Shown: positions 26,152 to 34,834, counted from the stretch's first letter. The stretch is DNA of 64,000 nt from Bradyrhizobium huanghuaihaiense (GCF_007830635.1 NZ_VLLA01000006.1:1-64000); one strand, 5' to 3'. Notes: a model not told the origin generated them from the letters alone. Program-made: numbers and translations.

Positions 26152-26553
26152 ATGAGCGATCGACCAGCGAGTTGGCGAATGCCCAGCCCGAAGCAGATGG
26201 AAAAGCTAGCCAAGTCAATGGGTAATCAGCCTGCGAAGGAAAGTCCGTTTGGCCCTCAGGACGAGATGCCGGAGGAATATTGGCGCTCGGTCCTCGACGA
26301 TACCCCGGCTGACGCCAAGTCGCTGGGACGGGCCGCAGGACTTCGCCTGTCCGAGCTCTCGCAGCACGTCCTGCGGGTTTCCTGCCGCCGGTGCGACCGC
26401 ATTGTTGAGATCCAGAAGGCGGACGCCGTCCGGCTCTACGGGCAGCAGGCCGGATGGAAGGAGGTCGCGCAGCGATTGCTCGACAACACATGTCAGAACC
26501 GGACGGGCCGCCATCAGGAAGACGGCTGTTGGCCGGCCTTCGGGCCCGTTTGA
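26152..26553 (+). CDS. Cysteine-rich small protein downstream of ku (unknown)
   Basis: A 133-residue protein. The N-terminal half is polar (SWRMPSPKQMEKLAKSMGNQ). The C-terminal half carries a zinc-finger-like arrangement, VSCRRCDRIVEI at about 81-92 and NTCQNRTGRHQEDGCW at about 113-128, that is CxxC plus two distal cysteines. Opposite strand to ku, starting 140 nt away. It is the first of three tightly packed genes ending with the SRAP protease gene, suggesting a DNA-repair role, by context only. Confidence 0.7.
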   Translation: MSDRPASWRMPSPKQMEKLAKSMGNQPAKESPFGPQDEMPEEYWRSVLDDTPADAKSLGRAAGLRLSELSQHVLRVSCRRCDRIVEIQKADAVRLYGQQAGWKEVAQRLLDNTCQNRTGRHQEDGCWPAFGPV

Positions 26554-26569
26554 CCAAACACTCACTCGC

Positions 26570-27022
26570 ATGGCTCCGAAGCATCATCCAACGCCGCTAT
26601 CCGGTGGCGACCGCAAAGCCCTCAGCAAGGAGCTCCGCAAGGCACGCGCGATGACTACCATTCTGGCCGCAAAGTCCGCTGCGGCTCGCGCCGAGGGTGA
26701 AGCTCTGATCAAACAGGCCGACTGCCTCCTGTGCGAGAGCTGGAACGAGCGCATGTGGGCGAACGGCGAGCCGATCGATCCGTCGCCGACCATCGACCAG
26801 GCGATCAACGGCGGCTACCCGTGGCTGGAAATCCAGTGCTCGCGCTGCAAGACGCGACGCGATGTGGATCTGACTGTACTGCCGCACGCCTCCACCACCT
26901 TTGTCCATGACCTGTCTGGAAGGCTCCGTTGCAACAAATGTGCTAAGGCGGGACGCCGTCCTGCCGCGACGTTGCTACAGCTCGCGCATCACCATCCCCG
27001 CCCCGCTTCTCCCGAGACCTGA
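26570..27022 (+). CDS. Zinc-ribbon-like protein between the unknown and SRAP genes
   Basis: A 150-residue protein. A basic helical N-terminus ([18 protein letters not shown]) is followed by [11 protein letters not shown] (about 52), then a two-pair cysteine motif: [12 protein letters not shown] at about 90 and [13 protein letters not shown] at about 120. This is probably a zinc ribbon. The gene begins 16 nt after the previous stop and its own stop is 2 nt before the SRAP start, so the three genes form an operon. The function is unknown; a DNA- or RNA-binding role is plausible. Confidence 0.72.
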   Translation: MAPKHHPTPLSGGDRKALSKELRKARAMTTILAAKSAAARAEGEALIKQADCLLCESWNERMWANGEPIDPSPTIDQAINGGYPWLEIQCSRCKTRRDVDLTVLPHASTTFVHDLSGRLRCNKCAKAGRRPAATLLQLAHHHPRPASPET

Positions 27023-27024
27023 CG

Positions 27025-27744
27025 ATGTGCAACCTCTACTCGATCACCACGAACCAGGCCGCCATCAGCGCGCTGTTCCGCGTGGTCAACCGGTACGTCG
27101 GCAACCTCGCGCCGATGCCCGGCGTGTTTCCCGACTACGAAGCGCCGATCGTCCGCACCGGCGCTGATGGCCGCGAGCTTACGACAGCACGCTGGGGCAT
27201 GCCCTCGTCGTCAAAAGCGCTCTTGGACGCGACGCAGAAGCGGGCCGAGAAGCTGGAGGCAAAGGGCAAGCCTGTCGATTTCAAGGAATTGCTCCGGATG
27301 GAGCCCGACGGCGGCACCACCAATATCCGAAACGTGAAATCGAAACATTGGGCCCGTTGGCTGGGCGTCGAGAACCGGTGCGTGGTCCCCTTCAACTCAT
27401 TCAGTGAGTTCAACAAGGCCGAGGGCGGCGACATCTGGTTTGCTCTCGACGAGAGCCGGCCCCTTGCCTGCTTTGCGGGCATCTGGGCCAACTGGACGTC
27501 GGTCAGGAAGGTCAAGGAAGGCGAGACCACCAACGACCTCTATGCGTTCCTGACGACGGAGGCCAACGCCGAGGTCGGTGCCATCCATCCGAAGGCGATG
27601 CCCGTGATCCTGACACAACCTGAGGAAGTCGAGGCTTGGATGACCGCGCCGTGGGATGAAGCCAAAGAACTTCAGCGTCCGCTTGCAGACGGCGCGTTGC
27701 GGATCGTGGCACGTGGCGTGAAAGAGGACCTGGCCGCTACTTGA
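27025..27744 (+). CDS. SOS response-associated peptidase (SRAP/HMCES-YedK family)
   Basis: A 239-residue SRAP protein, which covalently captures abasic sites in single-stranded DNA. The essential cysteine is residue 2 (MCNLYS), exposed after Met removal. Other expected residues are N100 (TTNIRN), E128 (NSFSEF) and H188 ([12 protein letters not shown]). Its length is usual. It is coupled to two zinc-ribbon genes upstream and lies near ku, making a compact break and abasic-site repair neighbourhood. No LexA box is obvious upstream of the operon. Confidence 0.93.
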   Translation: MCNLYSITTNQAAISALFRVVNRYVGNLAPMPGVFPDYEAPIVRTGADGRELTTARWGMPSSSKALLDATQKRAEKLEAKGKPVDFKELLRMEPDGGTTNIRNVKSKHWARWLGVENRCVVPFNSFSEFNKAEGGDIWFALDESRPLACFAGIWANWTSVRKVKEGETTNDLYAFLTTEANAEVGAIHPKAMPVILTQPEEVEAWMTAPWDEAKELQRPLADGALRIVARGVKEDLAAT

Positions 27745-27766
27745 AACACGCTGACGCCTGCCCCTG

Positions 27767-27820
27767 GAGCCGACCGCTCATGACGGTCTGTTGCAGGCTC
27801 GAGTCCTGCTGGGCCCACCA
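27767..27820 (+). pseudogene. 3' half of a tRNA, 5' half missing (probable attachment-site scar)
   Basis: The sequence contains an anticodon arm (GACCG, loop CTCATGA with anticodon CAT, CGGTC), a T arm (GCAGG, loop CTCGAGT, CCTGC), then the 3' acceptor strand TGGGCCC, discriminator A and encoded CCA at 27818-27820. No GGGCCCA 5' acceptor strand or D arm lies upstream, where the SRAP gene ends. Integrases of islands and phages recombine in tRNA 3' halves, leaving such truncated copies (general knowledge). Two deviations (G at position 37, C at 54) fit decay. Confidence 0.7.
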
Positions 27821-27966
27821 ACGTGATCAGTCGCTTACGTCGTTCTTGTTGCCTGCACCGCGGCCGCCGCACCAGGATACGTCCACTTTTCGTTCGTGAA
27901 GGCGGTTCGCGCCCGCTTCCAGCGCTGTGATTTCCGTCGCAAGCAAATTCCATGTCCGCTAAGGCT

Positions 27967-28866
27967 TCAATCTCGGCAATGGATTTTCCGGTCTGGGTGG
28001 TCCGCGAAGGGGCAACAGGCGACATGAGCATCGGACTTATTTCCGGTGCTCTGACGGTCGAAGGCCAGATGGAAAGGCGCGACCATTCGTCGGCCGAACC
28101 ACCACAGCACTAAATTCCAGCTGACACAGATCGAAAGCGCGAAGCTGATGCCGATCGCGGAACCAACTTGCGGTGCTAAGGCGTTCAGTGCTGCAAGGGC
28201 CAAGCCCAATCCCATCAGTCCACCAGCACTGTTCGCAAACACAGCGGCGGTCGGAGGGCCGCCGGCACGTGGATGCAGGATCAACATCATGCTTGTGAAT
28301 ACGATCGGAAACGGCGCAATGATACCGCTGATTTTGGGCCCGGCCGCGAACGATGCCGTGATGACGACCGCGACCAGCGCGGCTACGAACGAAGCGCGCA
28401 AGGGGATGTCGTACCAACCTCGCGTTACCTCCGGCATGTCGACATGGCGGTAGCGTGCGAGCAGAGGGACGGCGATCGAAAAGGCAATGGTATTTGCAAT
28501 CAAACCACCGGTCACAGTCCATTGTACAGCGCCAATGATCGCTGCCAATGCGATCCACACCGCGACCGCGGCGAGGCAGCTCACGGCCGCTCCCCGGCGT
28601 TGCGCAAACACGACATAAGTCAACCCCAAGAATATCGTCGCAACGTTGATCGGTAGGCTCGCGAGCGCCCCAGCCGCCACAAACGACGCATCATGATCAA
28701 GCGCCAGAAATACGTAGGATGGTCCCGACGAGATCGGCAAAGTCGTGATCAACGCGCCGATCACCGGGCGCGATCGCTCGGTTATGATGGAAGCCGTCAC
28801 CACGAACGCCGCCGTGATGGCCATCCGCAGGCCGAGTGTCAGCAGGAAAGTAGCTTCGAGAAACAT
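27967..28866 (-). CDS. Integral membrane protein, about 9-10 helices, unknown
   Basis: A 299-residue highly hydrophobic protein. The first helix is FLLTLGLRMAITAAFVVTAS; then ALITTLPISSGPSYVFLAL and later PTAAVFANSAGGLMGLGLALAAL. The spacing of segments suggests about nine membrane helices with short loops. The start at 28866 gives MFLEAT; a longer frame to 28950 adds an arginine-rich stretch. I do not recognise the family with confidence; a small-molecule exporter is possible. It is isolated between the tRNA scar and the azoreductase gene. Confidence 0.65.
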   Translation of the reverse strand: MFLEATFLLTLGLRMAITAAFVVTASIITERSRPVIGALITTLPISSGPSYVFLALDHDASFVAAGALASLPINVATIFLGLTYVVFAQRRGAAVSCLAAVAVWIALAAIIGAVQWTVTGGLIANTIAFSIAVPLLARYRHVDMPEVTRGWYDIPLRASFVAALVAVVITASFAAGPKISGIIAPFPIVFTSMMLILHPRAGGPPTAAVFANSAGGLMGLGLALAALNALAPQVGSAIGISFALSICVSWNLVLWWFGRRMVAPFHLAFDRQSTGNKSDAHVACCPFADHPDRKIHCRD

Positions 28867-29036
28867 GTTCCAACCGTTGTCTCGGCAAACGTTGAGGACC
28901 GCACGCCGCCGAGGTCGCAAGAGGTGAAGGAAACCGACAATCGGCGACATCCTCTATGTCGCGACTGCCCTGTTATCTTCGACATGTTCGGCCGTCATGG
29001 GTCGGGCTTTCACTCGTTCCTGAAGACGCTTGCACA

Positions 29037-29687
29037 TCACACGCAAACTTCCGTGCGGAGTGACAGAGGAGAACCGGAAGAGAAGTGATCCTGTAGCGCG
29101 CGATCCGTCCTTGCTCTTGCCCTGACTGCTTCGTCTGAACCAGGAGCGACCCCTTCAACAGAGAAGAAAGTCACGTCACGCAATCCGATGGTGCCTAGAA
29201 CGGCCTTCAGATACGGCGTCAGAAAGTCGGATTGTCGCGGATGCTCGTCGGAATACCTGCTGCCCGAGGACACGGCGACGAAGACCGGACGATCGCGCAG
29301 ACCCGCTACCTTGCCGGACGTGGTCACGGTGAAGGTCCGGCGCACTCGAACCACATGGTCGATCCATGCCTTCAACGTGGAGGGAACAGTGAAGTTGTGC
29401 ATAGGTGTTGCAATGACCACGATGTCCGAATCCTCCAGTTCCCGAATGAGTTGTTCGGACAGCGACATCGAGCCTTCCCGCGACGTCTCTGCGGGCGACT
29501 GCTGTGCGGCACCAAGGGCGCTTGCGTAACTTTCATCGATATGCGGGATGGCACCGCCGCCGATCACTCGGCTGACCAACCGGGCCGCCGGATCGCGCTT
29601 CCGCAAATGGCCGATAATCTGCTGAGAGAGCCTGTAACTCTCCGAAATCTGTCCGCGTGGGCTACAAGTGATATGCAAGATTTTCAT
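29037..29687 (-). CDS. FMN-dependent NADH-azoreductase/quinone reductase (copy 1)
   Basis: A 216-residue flavodoxin-fold enzyme of the AzoR/AcpD family. The N-terminal phosphate loop is SPRGQISESYRLSQ, then TPMHNFTVPSTLKAWIDH (FMN/quinone loop, about 96-113) and VAVSSGSRYS (about 143-152). It reduces quinones and azo dyes with NADH (family). The start MKILHI was chosen over the preceding ATG because of the ribosome-site spacing and the match to the paralogue at 39 kb. It is divergent from the MocR gene and probably controlled by it. Confidence 0.88.
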   Translation of the reverse strand: MKILHITCSPRGQISESYRLSQQIIGHLRKRDPAARLVSRVIGGGAIPHIDESYASALGAAQQSPAETSREGSMSLSEQLIRELEDSDIVVIATPMHNFTVPSTLKAWIDHVVRVRRTFTVTTSGKVAGLRDRPVFVAVSSGSRYSDEHPRQSDFLTPYLKAVLGTIGLRDVTFFSVEGVAPGSDEAVRARARTDRALQDHFSSGSPLSLRTEVCV

Positions 29688-29775
29688 CATCGCCTCGGGT
29701 CAAGGATTCGGCTGCGTCGCTGACGCCTGGAGGCCGATCGTCGTACGAAACGTTTTACGAGTCCGATGGTCCGCA

Positions 29776-29786
29776 CCAAAGGTCCA
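29776..29786. promoter_or_regulatory. Putative regulator-binding motif upstream of the azoreductase and MocR genes
   Basis: CCAAAGGTCCA here is the reverse complement of TGGACCTTTGG. Nearly the same sequence, TGGACCTTTTGG, occurs at 31323-31334 upstream of the AhpD-like gene, on the other side of the MocR gene. A shared motif flanking a regulator suggests its operator. Confidence 0.45.
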
Positions 29787-29790
29787 TGAA

Positions 29791-29819
29791 TTGAGATTGC
29801 GACTGGGCCATGCTATAAT
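29791..29819 (+). promoter_or_regulatory. Sigma70-type promoter of the second MocR gene
   Basis: TTGAGA (29791-29796), a 17-nt spacer and a consensus TATAAT (29814-29819) lie 34 nt before the MocR ATG. This is the most consensus-like promoter in the window. It overlaps the right end of the putative operator region, so autoregulation is likely. Confidence 0.65.
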
Positions 29820-29852
29820 GCTTTTAATCCGTGCGCGGAGTTGGCTAGCCTC

Positions 29853-31277
29853 ATGACGACCGTAAAAGCCGGCAAAATCTCGCCGCTGGATCCGGCGGCG
29901 CCTGAGCCTTTTTATCGGCAGATCTACGATCGGTTTCGCAGCGCCATCGCCAGCGGATTGCTGCATCCGGGCGATCGCATTCCCTCGGCACGCGCGCTGA
30001 CCAAGGAATTGGGTTTGGCACGCGGCACAATTGACGCCGCCTATTCATTGCTGGCCGCGGAGGGATACATCGAGGCCCGCGGCCAGGCCGGCACCATCGT
30101 TGCGCCGGGTCTCACACCGCGAACACCAGTCGCCATTCCAACACCGCAAGCCCGCAGCAGCACCACGACGACCAGCTTTCGTCCGGATTCGATTTTGCCG
30201 TTCCAAATGGGCCTGCCCGCGCTTGACGCATTTCCGCGCAAGATCTGGGCGCGGCTTGGCGCGCGCTGTGTACGCGCCATGCAACCGTCCGACATGGTTC
30301 ATCCCCCCGTGTGCGGCCTGCCGGCGCTGCGCGCCCAAATTGCCGCCTATCTCGGGGTATCGCGCGGGATCAGTTGCTCGCCGTCGCAGATATTCGTGAC
30401 CTCGGGATATCGTCACACCATTGAGCTGATCGCGCATTCATTGCTGAATGCGGGAGATCGCGTCTGGCTTGAAAACCCGGGATACCCACCGACGCGAGAC
30501 ATACTTGACCATATGAAGATTGAAGCCGTCGCGGTGCCGGTCGATCGGGAGGGCATGGTCGTCTCGGAAGGCTTTAGACTGGCGCCGCGGGCGCGCGCAG
30601 CGGTGGTAACGCCCGCGCATCAGTCTCCGCTATCGATGTCGCTGTCTCTGTCCCGTCGCCTCGCGCTGCTGGACTGGGCTGCGCGAAACGATGCTTGGAT
30701 CATTGAGGATGATTACGACGGCGAGTACCGCTATGTCAGCCGTCCGCTGCCGGCGTTGAAGAGTCTGGATCGCGATGGCCGCGTGTTCTATTCGGGCACC
30801 TTTAGCAAGGTGCTGGTTCCGAGCCTTCGGCTTGCCTATCTTGTCGTGCCGGAAAGCGAGGTCGAGCGGGTCGAGCAAATCACCGAGGCGTTGGCGGGCG
30901 GCTGTCCCCGACTGACGCAAGCCATTGTCACGGCCTTCATCGCGGAAGGGCACTTCGCACGCCATATCCAGCGGATGCGAAAGCTCTATGCCGAGCGCAG
31001 GCAAGCGACGGTCGCGGGGCTGGAAGGCCCGCTTGGGAAACGGCTGCGGATCGATCTACAGCCGGGAGGAATGCACTTGATCCTGCGACTGCAAGGCCGA
31101 CGATCGGACCGCCGGCTTGCCGCACGCATGCGCGAAGAGGGCCTATACGCCGAAGCGTTGTCGGATTGGATGGCGGGAGGTGGTGGCGGTGCCTCGGCCT
31201 TGCTGGTCAGTTTCACCAATATCAGTTCGCAGCGCGCCGCCGAGACTTTCGGACGGCAAATCCTGAAGCTGATGTGA
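29853..31277 (+). CDS. MocR/GabR-type regulator of the detoxification cassette
   Basis: A 474-residue regulator. The GntR winged helix is at about 15-75 (IPSARALTKELGLARGTIDAAY). The aminotransferase-like domain follows, with GYRHTIELIAHSLLNAGD, NPGYP, the EDDYDGEYRY motif at about 280 and the PLP lysine in SGTFSKVLVPSLRLAY at about 312. The start MTTVKAG at 29853 lies downstream of GGAG; the TTG at 29841 abuts that site and was rejected. It is flanked by the azoreductase gene and the AhpD and Gdx genes, which it probably controls. Confidence 0.9.
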   Translation: MTTVKAGKISPLDPAAPEPFYRQIYDRFRSAIASGLLHPGDRIPSARALTKELGLARGTIDAAYSLLAAEGYIEARGQAGTIVAPGLTPRTPVAIPTPQARSSTTTTSFRPDSILPFQMGLPALDAFPRKIWARLGARCVRAMQPSDMVHPPVCGLPALRAQIAAYLGVSRGISCSPSQIFVTSGYRHTIELIAHSLLNAGDRVWLENPGYPPTRDILDHMKIEAVAVPVDREGMVVSEGFRLAPRARAAVVTPAHQSPLSMSLSLSRRLALLDWAARNDAWIIEDDYDGEYRYVSRPLPALKSLDRDGRVFYSGTFSKVLVPSLRLAYLVVPESEVERVEQITEALAGGCPRLTQAIVTAFIAEGHFARHIQRMRKLYAERRQATVAGLEGPLGKRLRIDLQPGGMHLILRLQGRRSDRRLAARMREEGLYAEALSDWMAGGGGGASALLVSFTNISSQRAAETFGRQILKLM

Positions 31278-31322
31278 CCGCGGCTTTAGCAGAAATCATG
31301 GACTAGTAAGTGACGCCATTCT

Positions 31323-31334
31323 TGGACCTTTTGG
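31323..31334. promoter_or_regulatory. Second copy of the TGGACCTTT(T)GG motif
   Basis: TGGACCTTTTGG lies 54 nt before the AhpD-like start, inside an imperfect dyad CTTGG ... CCAAG (31321-31345). It matches the motif at 29776-29786 except for one extra T. Together they suggest one regulator for the azoreductase and the AhpD/Gdx genes. Confidence 0.4.
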
Positions 31335-31387
31335 AATAGGCCAAGATATCGCACGATCGAATCCTCAATCAGCAACGAGGATTCATC

Positions 31388-31852
31388 ATGACTAACCGTA
31401 TCGACTACGCCAAGATTTCACCCGTTGGCTACAAGGCTTTCGGAGGCGTCTACGTCCATGTTCAAAACTCCAGCCTCTCAAAAGACCTCATCAATCTGGT
31501 GTATTTACGAGTGTCGCAGATAAACGGCTGCGCCTACTGCATCGATATGCACTCCCGCGATCTGCTCAAGTCGGGCATCGAGATCGACAAGCTCGTCCTC
31601 GTGCCGGTGTGGCGCAACGCGGGCGCCGTTTTCAGTCCGCGCGAATGCGCCGCGCTGGCATGGGCGGAAACGGTCACTCGCGTCGCCGAAACCGGCGTCC
31701 CCGATGTCGATTATGAGGCTGCGTCTGCCGCGTTCGGCGATAAGGAACTTGCCGATCTCACCTATGCGATCGGCCTGATGGGAGCCTTCAATCGGTTGGG
31801 AATTTCGTTCCGTACGCCTCCCGCCGCTGCTGCGCCTGCTCGCGCGGCTTGA
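31388..31852 (+). CDS. Carboxymuconolactone decarboxylase/AhpD-like protein (copy 1)
   Basis: A 154-residue all-helical protein. The redox centre is NGCAYCIDMHSRDLLKSG (CxxC at about 50-53 with the following histidine), standard for the AhpD-like branch, which acts as an alkylhydroperoxidase or thiol-dependent peroxidase. WAETVTRVAETGVPD and LADLTYAIGLMGAFNRLGI complete the fold. GAGG lies 7 nt before ATG. It is followed after 123 nt by a Gdx-type exporter gene. The paralogue at 46549 is very similar along its whole length. Confidence 0.9.
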   Translation: MTNRIDYAKISPVGYKAFGGVYVHVQNSSLSKDLINLVYLRVSQINGCAYCIDMHSRDLLKSGIEIDKLVLVPVWRNAGAVFSPRECAALAWAETVTRVAETGVPDVDYEAASAAFGDKELADLTYAIGLMGAFNRLGISFRTPPAAAAPARAA

Positions 31853-31975
31853 GCCGATCCATTGGCGAGCGCTTCGCGCAAGACACATCAGTCCCGAGCG
31901 CTCGCGTCGTTGGCCTCGCTGCTCCGCGAAACCCCTTCAGCGTCACTGCCAAGTATTAATGTAAGGATCGTATCC

Positions 31976-32296
31976 ATGGCATGGTTATTTCTCAGCATGG
32001 CTGGCGTTCTCGAAATCGCCTTCGCCTTTGGCATGAAGTGGTCTGCAGGTTTCACACGTCTGATGCCCGGACTGTTTACGGCTATTACCGGCCTTTCCAG
32101 CATTTTCTTGCTCTCTATCTCACTCCGCACGCTACCGGTAGGAACCGGTTACGCAGTTTGGACGGGCATTGGGGCAGTGGGGACCGCGATTCTGGGAATG
32201 GCATTGCTGGGCGATTCAGCCTCGCCTGCGCGGGTGCTCTGCATCGTCTTCATTGTGGGAGGCGTGATTGGGTTAAAACTTGTCTCAGCGAACTGA
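31976..32296 (+). CDS. Small multidrug resistance transporter, SugE/Gdx type (copy 1)
   Basis: A 106-residue, four-helix SMR protein. The essential glutamate lies in AGVLEIAFAFGMK (E13). The segments LRTLPVGTGYAVWTGIGAVG and LLGDSASPARVLC match the SugE/Gdx subgroup (guanidinium and some quaternary ammonium export) rather than EmrE. It works as an antiparallel dimer driven by protons. AAGGA lies 8 nt before the ATG at 31976. No guanidine riboswitch fold is seen upstream. The paralogue is at 48135. Confidence 0.88.
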   Translation: MAWLFLSMAGVLEIAFAFGMKWSAGFTRLMPGLFTAITGLSSIFLLSISLRTLPVGTGYAVWTGIGAVGTAILGMALLGDSASPARVLCIVFIVGGVIGLKLVSAN

Positions 32297-32605
32297 GGCA
32301 TAAAAAGCACGATCTCGCTGACTATGGACGTCCGGATGTGCCCGAGTGGCTCGAAGCGGTCTGGCTTCTCACAGAACCGAGCAGCCAAGGACAGAGTTTT
32401 GGACTAGTCAGAAAGCAATTTCATGGCCCTTGGGTGCGGGTCACGAATACGTATCATTGACGATCGAGGTTGAGGCAGGCGTCTGACTGCGACGGTCGCT
32501 GTGGCTTGTTCGATGCTCCCAACGGTTCACTGGCGATCATCTCGCAATCATTTGCGGAACAATACTTCTCATAATCCCGCGGTAGCAGGCGTCAAAGCGG
32601 CAAAT

Positions 32606-33604
32606 ATGTTTCACTCTGCGCGCGCACACCCCTTCTTCGCAATTGTCCTGGCAATACTCATCTTCCTTGTCGATACACTCTCAACTATTCACTTTGCTGT
32701 TGCCTCCCTATACGTTGCCGCCATTCTGATTGGCGCGCGCGATCTTGAGTGCACGGGCATCATTCTCAGTGGAATTTCGTGCGTGGCGCTAACCGCGCTC
32801 AGCTATCTTCTAACCCACGGAATTATCTTTGTCGGCGCAGCCCCATTGAGGTCAATGGTCAGCTTCGTGACCATCACAACAACGACCGCCCTGGTGCTCA
32901 AAAATCGGTCGGCAAATGAGAGTCTTGCTGAGGTTGAACGAGAGCGTAGGAACCTTGCGCGTTTCTTCTCGCCAGAAATCGTGAAGCGGCTTGTTCAGAT
33001 CGATGTCCCCCTTTCTGCAGCTCGTCGCGAGAAGGCAGCGGTCCTGTTCGCCGATGTCGTCGAATTCACCGCCCTTACATCTGGAAAGACGCCTGACGAG
33101 GTCATCGGATTCTTACGCGAGTTGCAGGCAATTCTCAGCGAGGCCGTATTTGCGCACGGTGGTTCGATAGATAAATTCCTTGGGGACGGCCTCATGGCCG
33201 TGTTCGGCCCACCTCTTCCCAGCAACCGGGACGCAACCAACGCGGCGCTTTGCGCAATACGAATCCGTGATCGCATCGCGCACTGGAATGACCGACATGC
33301 CAATAATCCAGGCAAACCCATTCGCATTGCTGTCGGCATTCACTGGGGGGAGGTTGTGCAGGGTGACATCGGCACCGATAAGCGGCTTGAGTTTACAGTG
33401 GTTGGCGATATCGTGAACGTTGCGAGTCGTGTGGAAGCCTACTGCCGGACACTCAACGCGACAGTACTCGTTACCGGAGATTTCATTCAATCGCTTATTG
33501 CTGAAGGCAGCGTCGACGTCGCAAAGTCCTTCACAAGTGAAGGACGGCATCTGCTCAGAGGCTGCCAAGAGCCTCTCTATCTCTACAGCCTAACACTACA
33601 CTGA
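32606..33604 (+). CDS. Membrane-anchored class III adenylate/guanylate cyclase
   Basis: A 332-residue cyclase. About four hydrophobic segments at residues 8-100 anchor it, a short coiled coil follows (ESLAEVERERRNLARFFSPEIV), then the catalytic domain (about 143-330). Metal-binding aspartates are D150 (VLFADVVEFT) and D194 (DKFLGDGLMAVFG). The purine-contacting lysine is K190, D268 lies in VVGDIVNVASRVE, and N271 and R275 are the transition-state pair. All are intact, so it should make cAMP (K/D pattern). A longer frame to 32501 was rejected. The neighbours give no clue to its stimulus. Confidence 0.9.
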   Translation: MFHSARAHPFFAIVLAILIFLVDTLSTIHFAVASLYVAAILIGARDLECTGIILSGISCVALTALSYLLTHGIIFVGAAPLRSMVSFVTITTTTALVLKNRSANESLAEVERERRNLARFFSPEIVKRLVQIDVPLSAARREKAAVLFADVVEFTALTSGKTPDEVIGFLRELQAILSEAVFAHGGSIDKFLGDGLMAVFGPPLPSNRDATNAALCAIRIRDRIAHWNDRHANNPGKPIRIAVGIHWGEVVQGDIGTDKRLEFTVVGDIVNVASRVEAYCRTLNATVLVTGDFIQSLIAEGSVDVAKSFTSEGRHLLRGCQEPLYLYSLTLH

Positions 33605-33890
33605 GGGCTCAAGGCGAAGTATGTAAGTGTTGGATGACGCGGCTATGGGAACGGAGCGGTCCGCCCAGCAGGGTAGCGAACCTTCCATCACCGTCGATGT
33701 CTGAATTCGATTTTTAGAAGCTGCCTACTGATGCAATGCATCTGCTGTGCGCTTAGCCATCTTACATCGTTAGCAGCCGACTTTTGCAACAAAGTCGGTC
33801 CCATAACGGACTTGCTTTATTGGCCCGCGAATGTCCGCTCATGAGAGTCGCGCGAATGTTCCTGTCGCGCTGAACCACTATGCGAGATGT
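33605..33890. other. Gene-free spacer with a strong hairpin
   Basis: CCGACTTT (33777-33784) and AAAGTCGG (33791-33798) form a perfect 8-bp stem with loop TGCAAC. It may terminate the cyclase transcript or be a remnant of an insertion-sequence end. Nothing else is recognisable in this stretch. Confidence 0.45.
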
Positions 33891-34625
33891 TTAGGCGGGA
33901 AGACGGAAATCGGAAGTCCAACCCAGCTCCGCGCGTGCCTTTCCGACCGCAACGCTTCTATTGCACTGTGCGATGTTATAGATGCCCGGCCTACCATGGT
34001 CCATGGCCAGCAGAGCGGCATAGGCAGCCGCATCGACATGAACAGGTGCAGAATTTGACGGCTGGTCCGAAATGGTTCCGGGGCCATAAAGCTGACCGTA
34101 GCGGAGGACGATGCCCTCTAGCGGCGGCGATTTCAAAGTTAGATATTCGAGCGCGATCAGGCCCTGCACGTTGACACCGCCTTCCCCCTCGGCACCCGTG
34201 TCGAGAGGGTCCGTCTCCGCGTGCGGCTCCGCCCCAGGCGCATAGGCCCACGCGATGCTTTGTGCCACCATCCGGCGGGCGCCCACCGCGATTGCCGCCC
34301 TGACGAGATTGCGCGTACCTTCACTACGAATGCGGGCGGTACGAACGATCGCTGCTCCCATCTCACGTGGATTGAGGTCTTTCGGGAGGTCGGTGAGCTG
34401 ATGGATCACGACATCCGGGCGTGCCGATGCAACGACGCGTGATAGAGCTGATGCGTCGAAGACGTCGACCACGATCGGATCCGCCCCGAGCGACCGCAGT
34501 GTGTTGACATTCGCTTCTGACCTGGTGCTACCGCAGACGTAATGACCCGCGCTGCGCAGGAGCGGCGTCAGGCGTCTACCGATGGCTCCTGACGCACCCG
34601 CGAGGAATATCCTATAACCCATCAT
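33891..34625 (-). CDS. NAD(P)-dependent epimerase/reductase (extended SDR)
   Basis: A 244-residue Rossmann protein. The cofactor loop is AGASGAIGRRL (9-19; the GxxGxxG pattern). VIHQLTDLPKDL follows at about 74, and the body has MVAQSIAWAYAP and LRYGQLYGPGT, as in nucleoside-sugar epimerase-like reductases. It is somewhat shorter than full epimerases (about 300) and lacks a convincing YxxxK at the usual place, so it is probably an atypical SDR. AGGAG lies before the ATG. It is convergent with the cyclase and codirectional with the aldehyde dehydrogenase. Confidence 0.82.
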   Translation of the reverse strand: MMGYRIFLAGASGAIGRRLTPLLRSAGHYVCGSTRSEANVNTLRSLGADPIVVDVFDASALSRVVASARPDVVIHQLTDLPKDLNPREMGAAIVRTARIRSEGTRNLVRAAIAVGARRMVAQSIAWAYAPGAEPHAETDPLDTGAEGEGGVNVQGLIALEYLTLKSPPLEGIVLRYGQLYGPGTISDQPSNSAPVHVDAAAYAALLAMDHGRPGIYNIAQCNRSVAVGKARAELGWTSDFRLPA

Positions 34626-34834
34626 TCTTACTCCTGAGCCAGAATGCGCCTTAACAGCGACTACCCCGCTGTGCGCTTTCTTTCCGATGCATCCAGCGAT
34701 GAGAACGCAATCGCTCCATTCCTATGATCCCAGGTGAATTTCCGCCATGGGCCGGACCAGGCGTTCCCGCGATGCCGGACATTCCTCATTTGAGACGCGC
34801 ACAACTCTTCGCATGTCGGGCGGATGCCCGAGCG

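Noticed and set aside
27672..28031. Minus-strand frame containing VGPAGLEPAT-like residues
   Set aside because: This peptide is the known artefact of translating the reverse complement of a tRNA 3' end; it supports the tRNA remnant instead.
31862..32296. Longer SMR start at 31862
   Set aside because: The first 38 codons are polar and non-homologous; the ATG at 31976 has a good ribosome site and aligns with the SMR family start.
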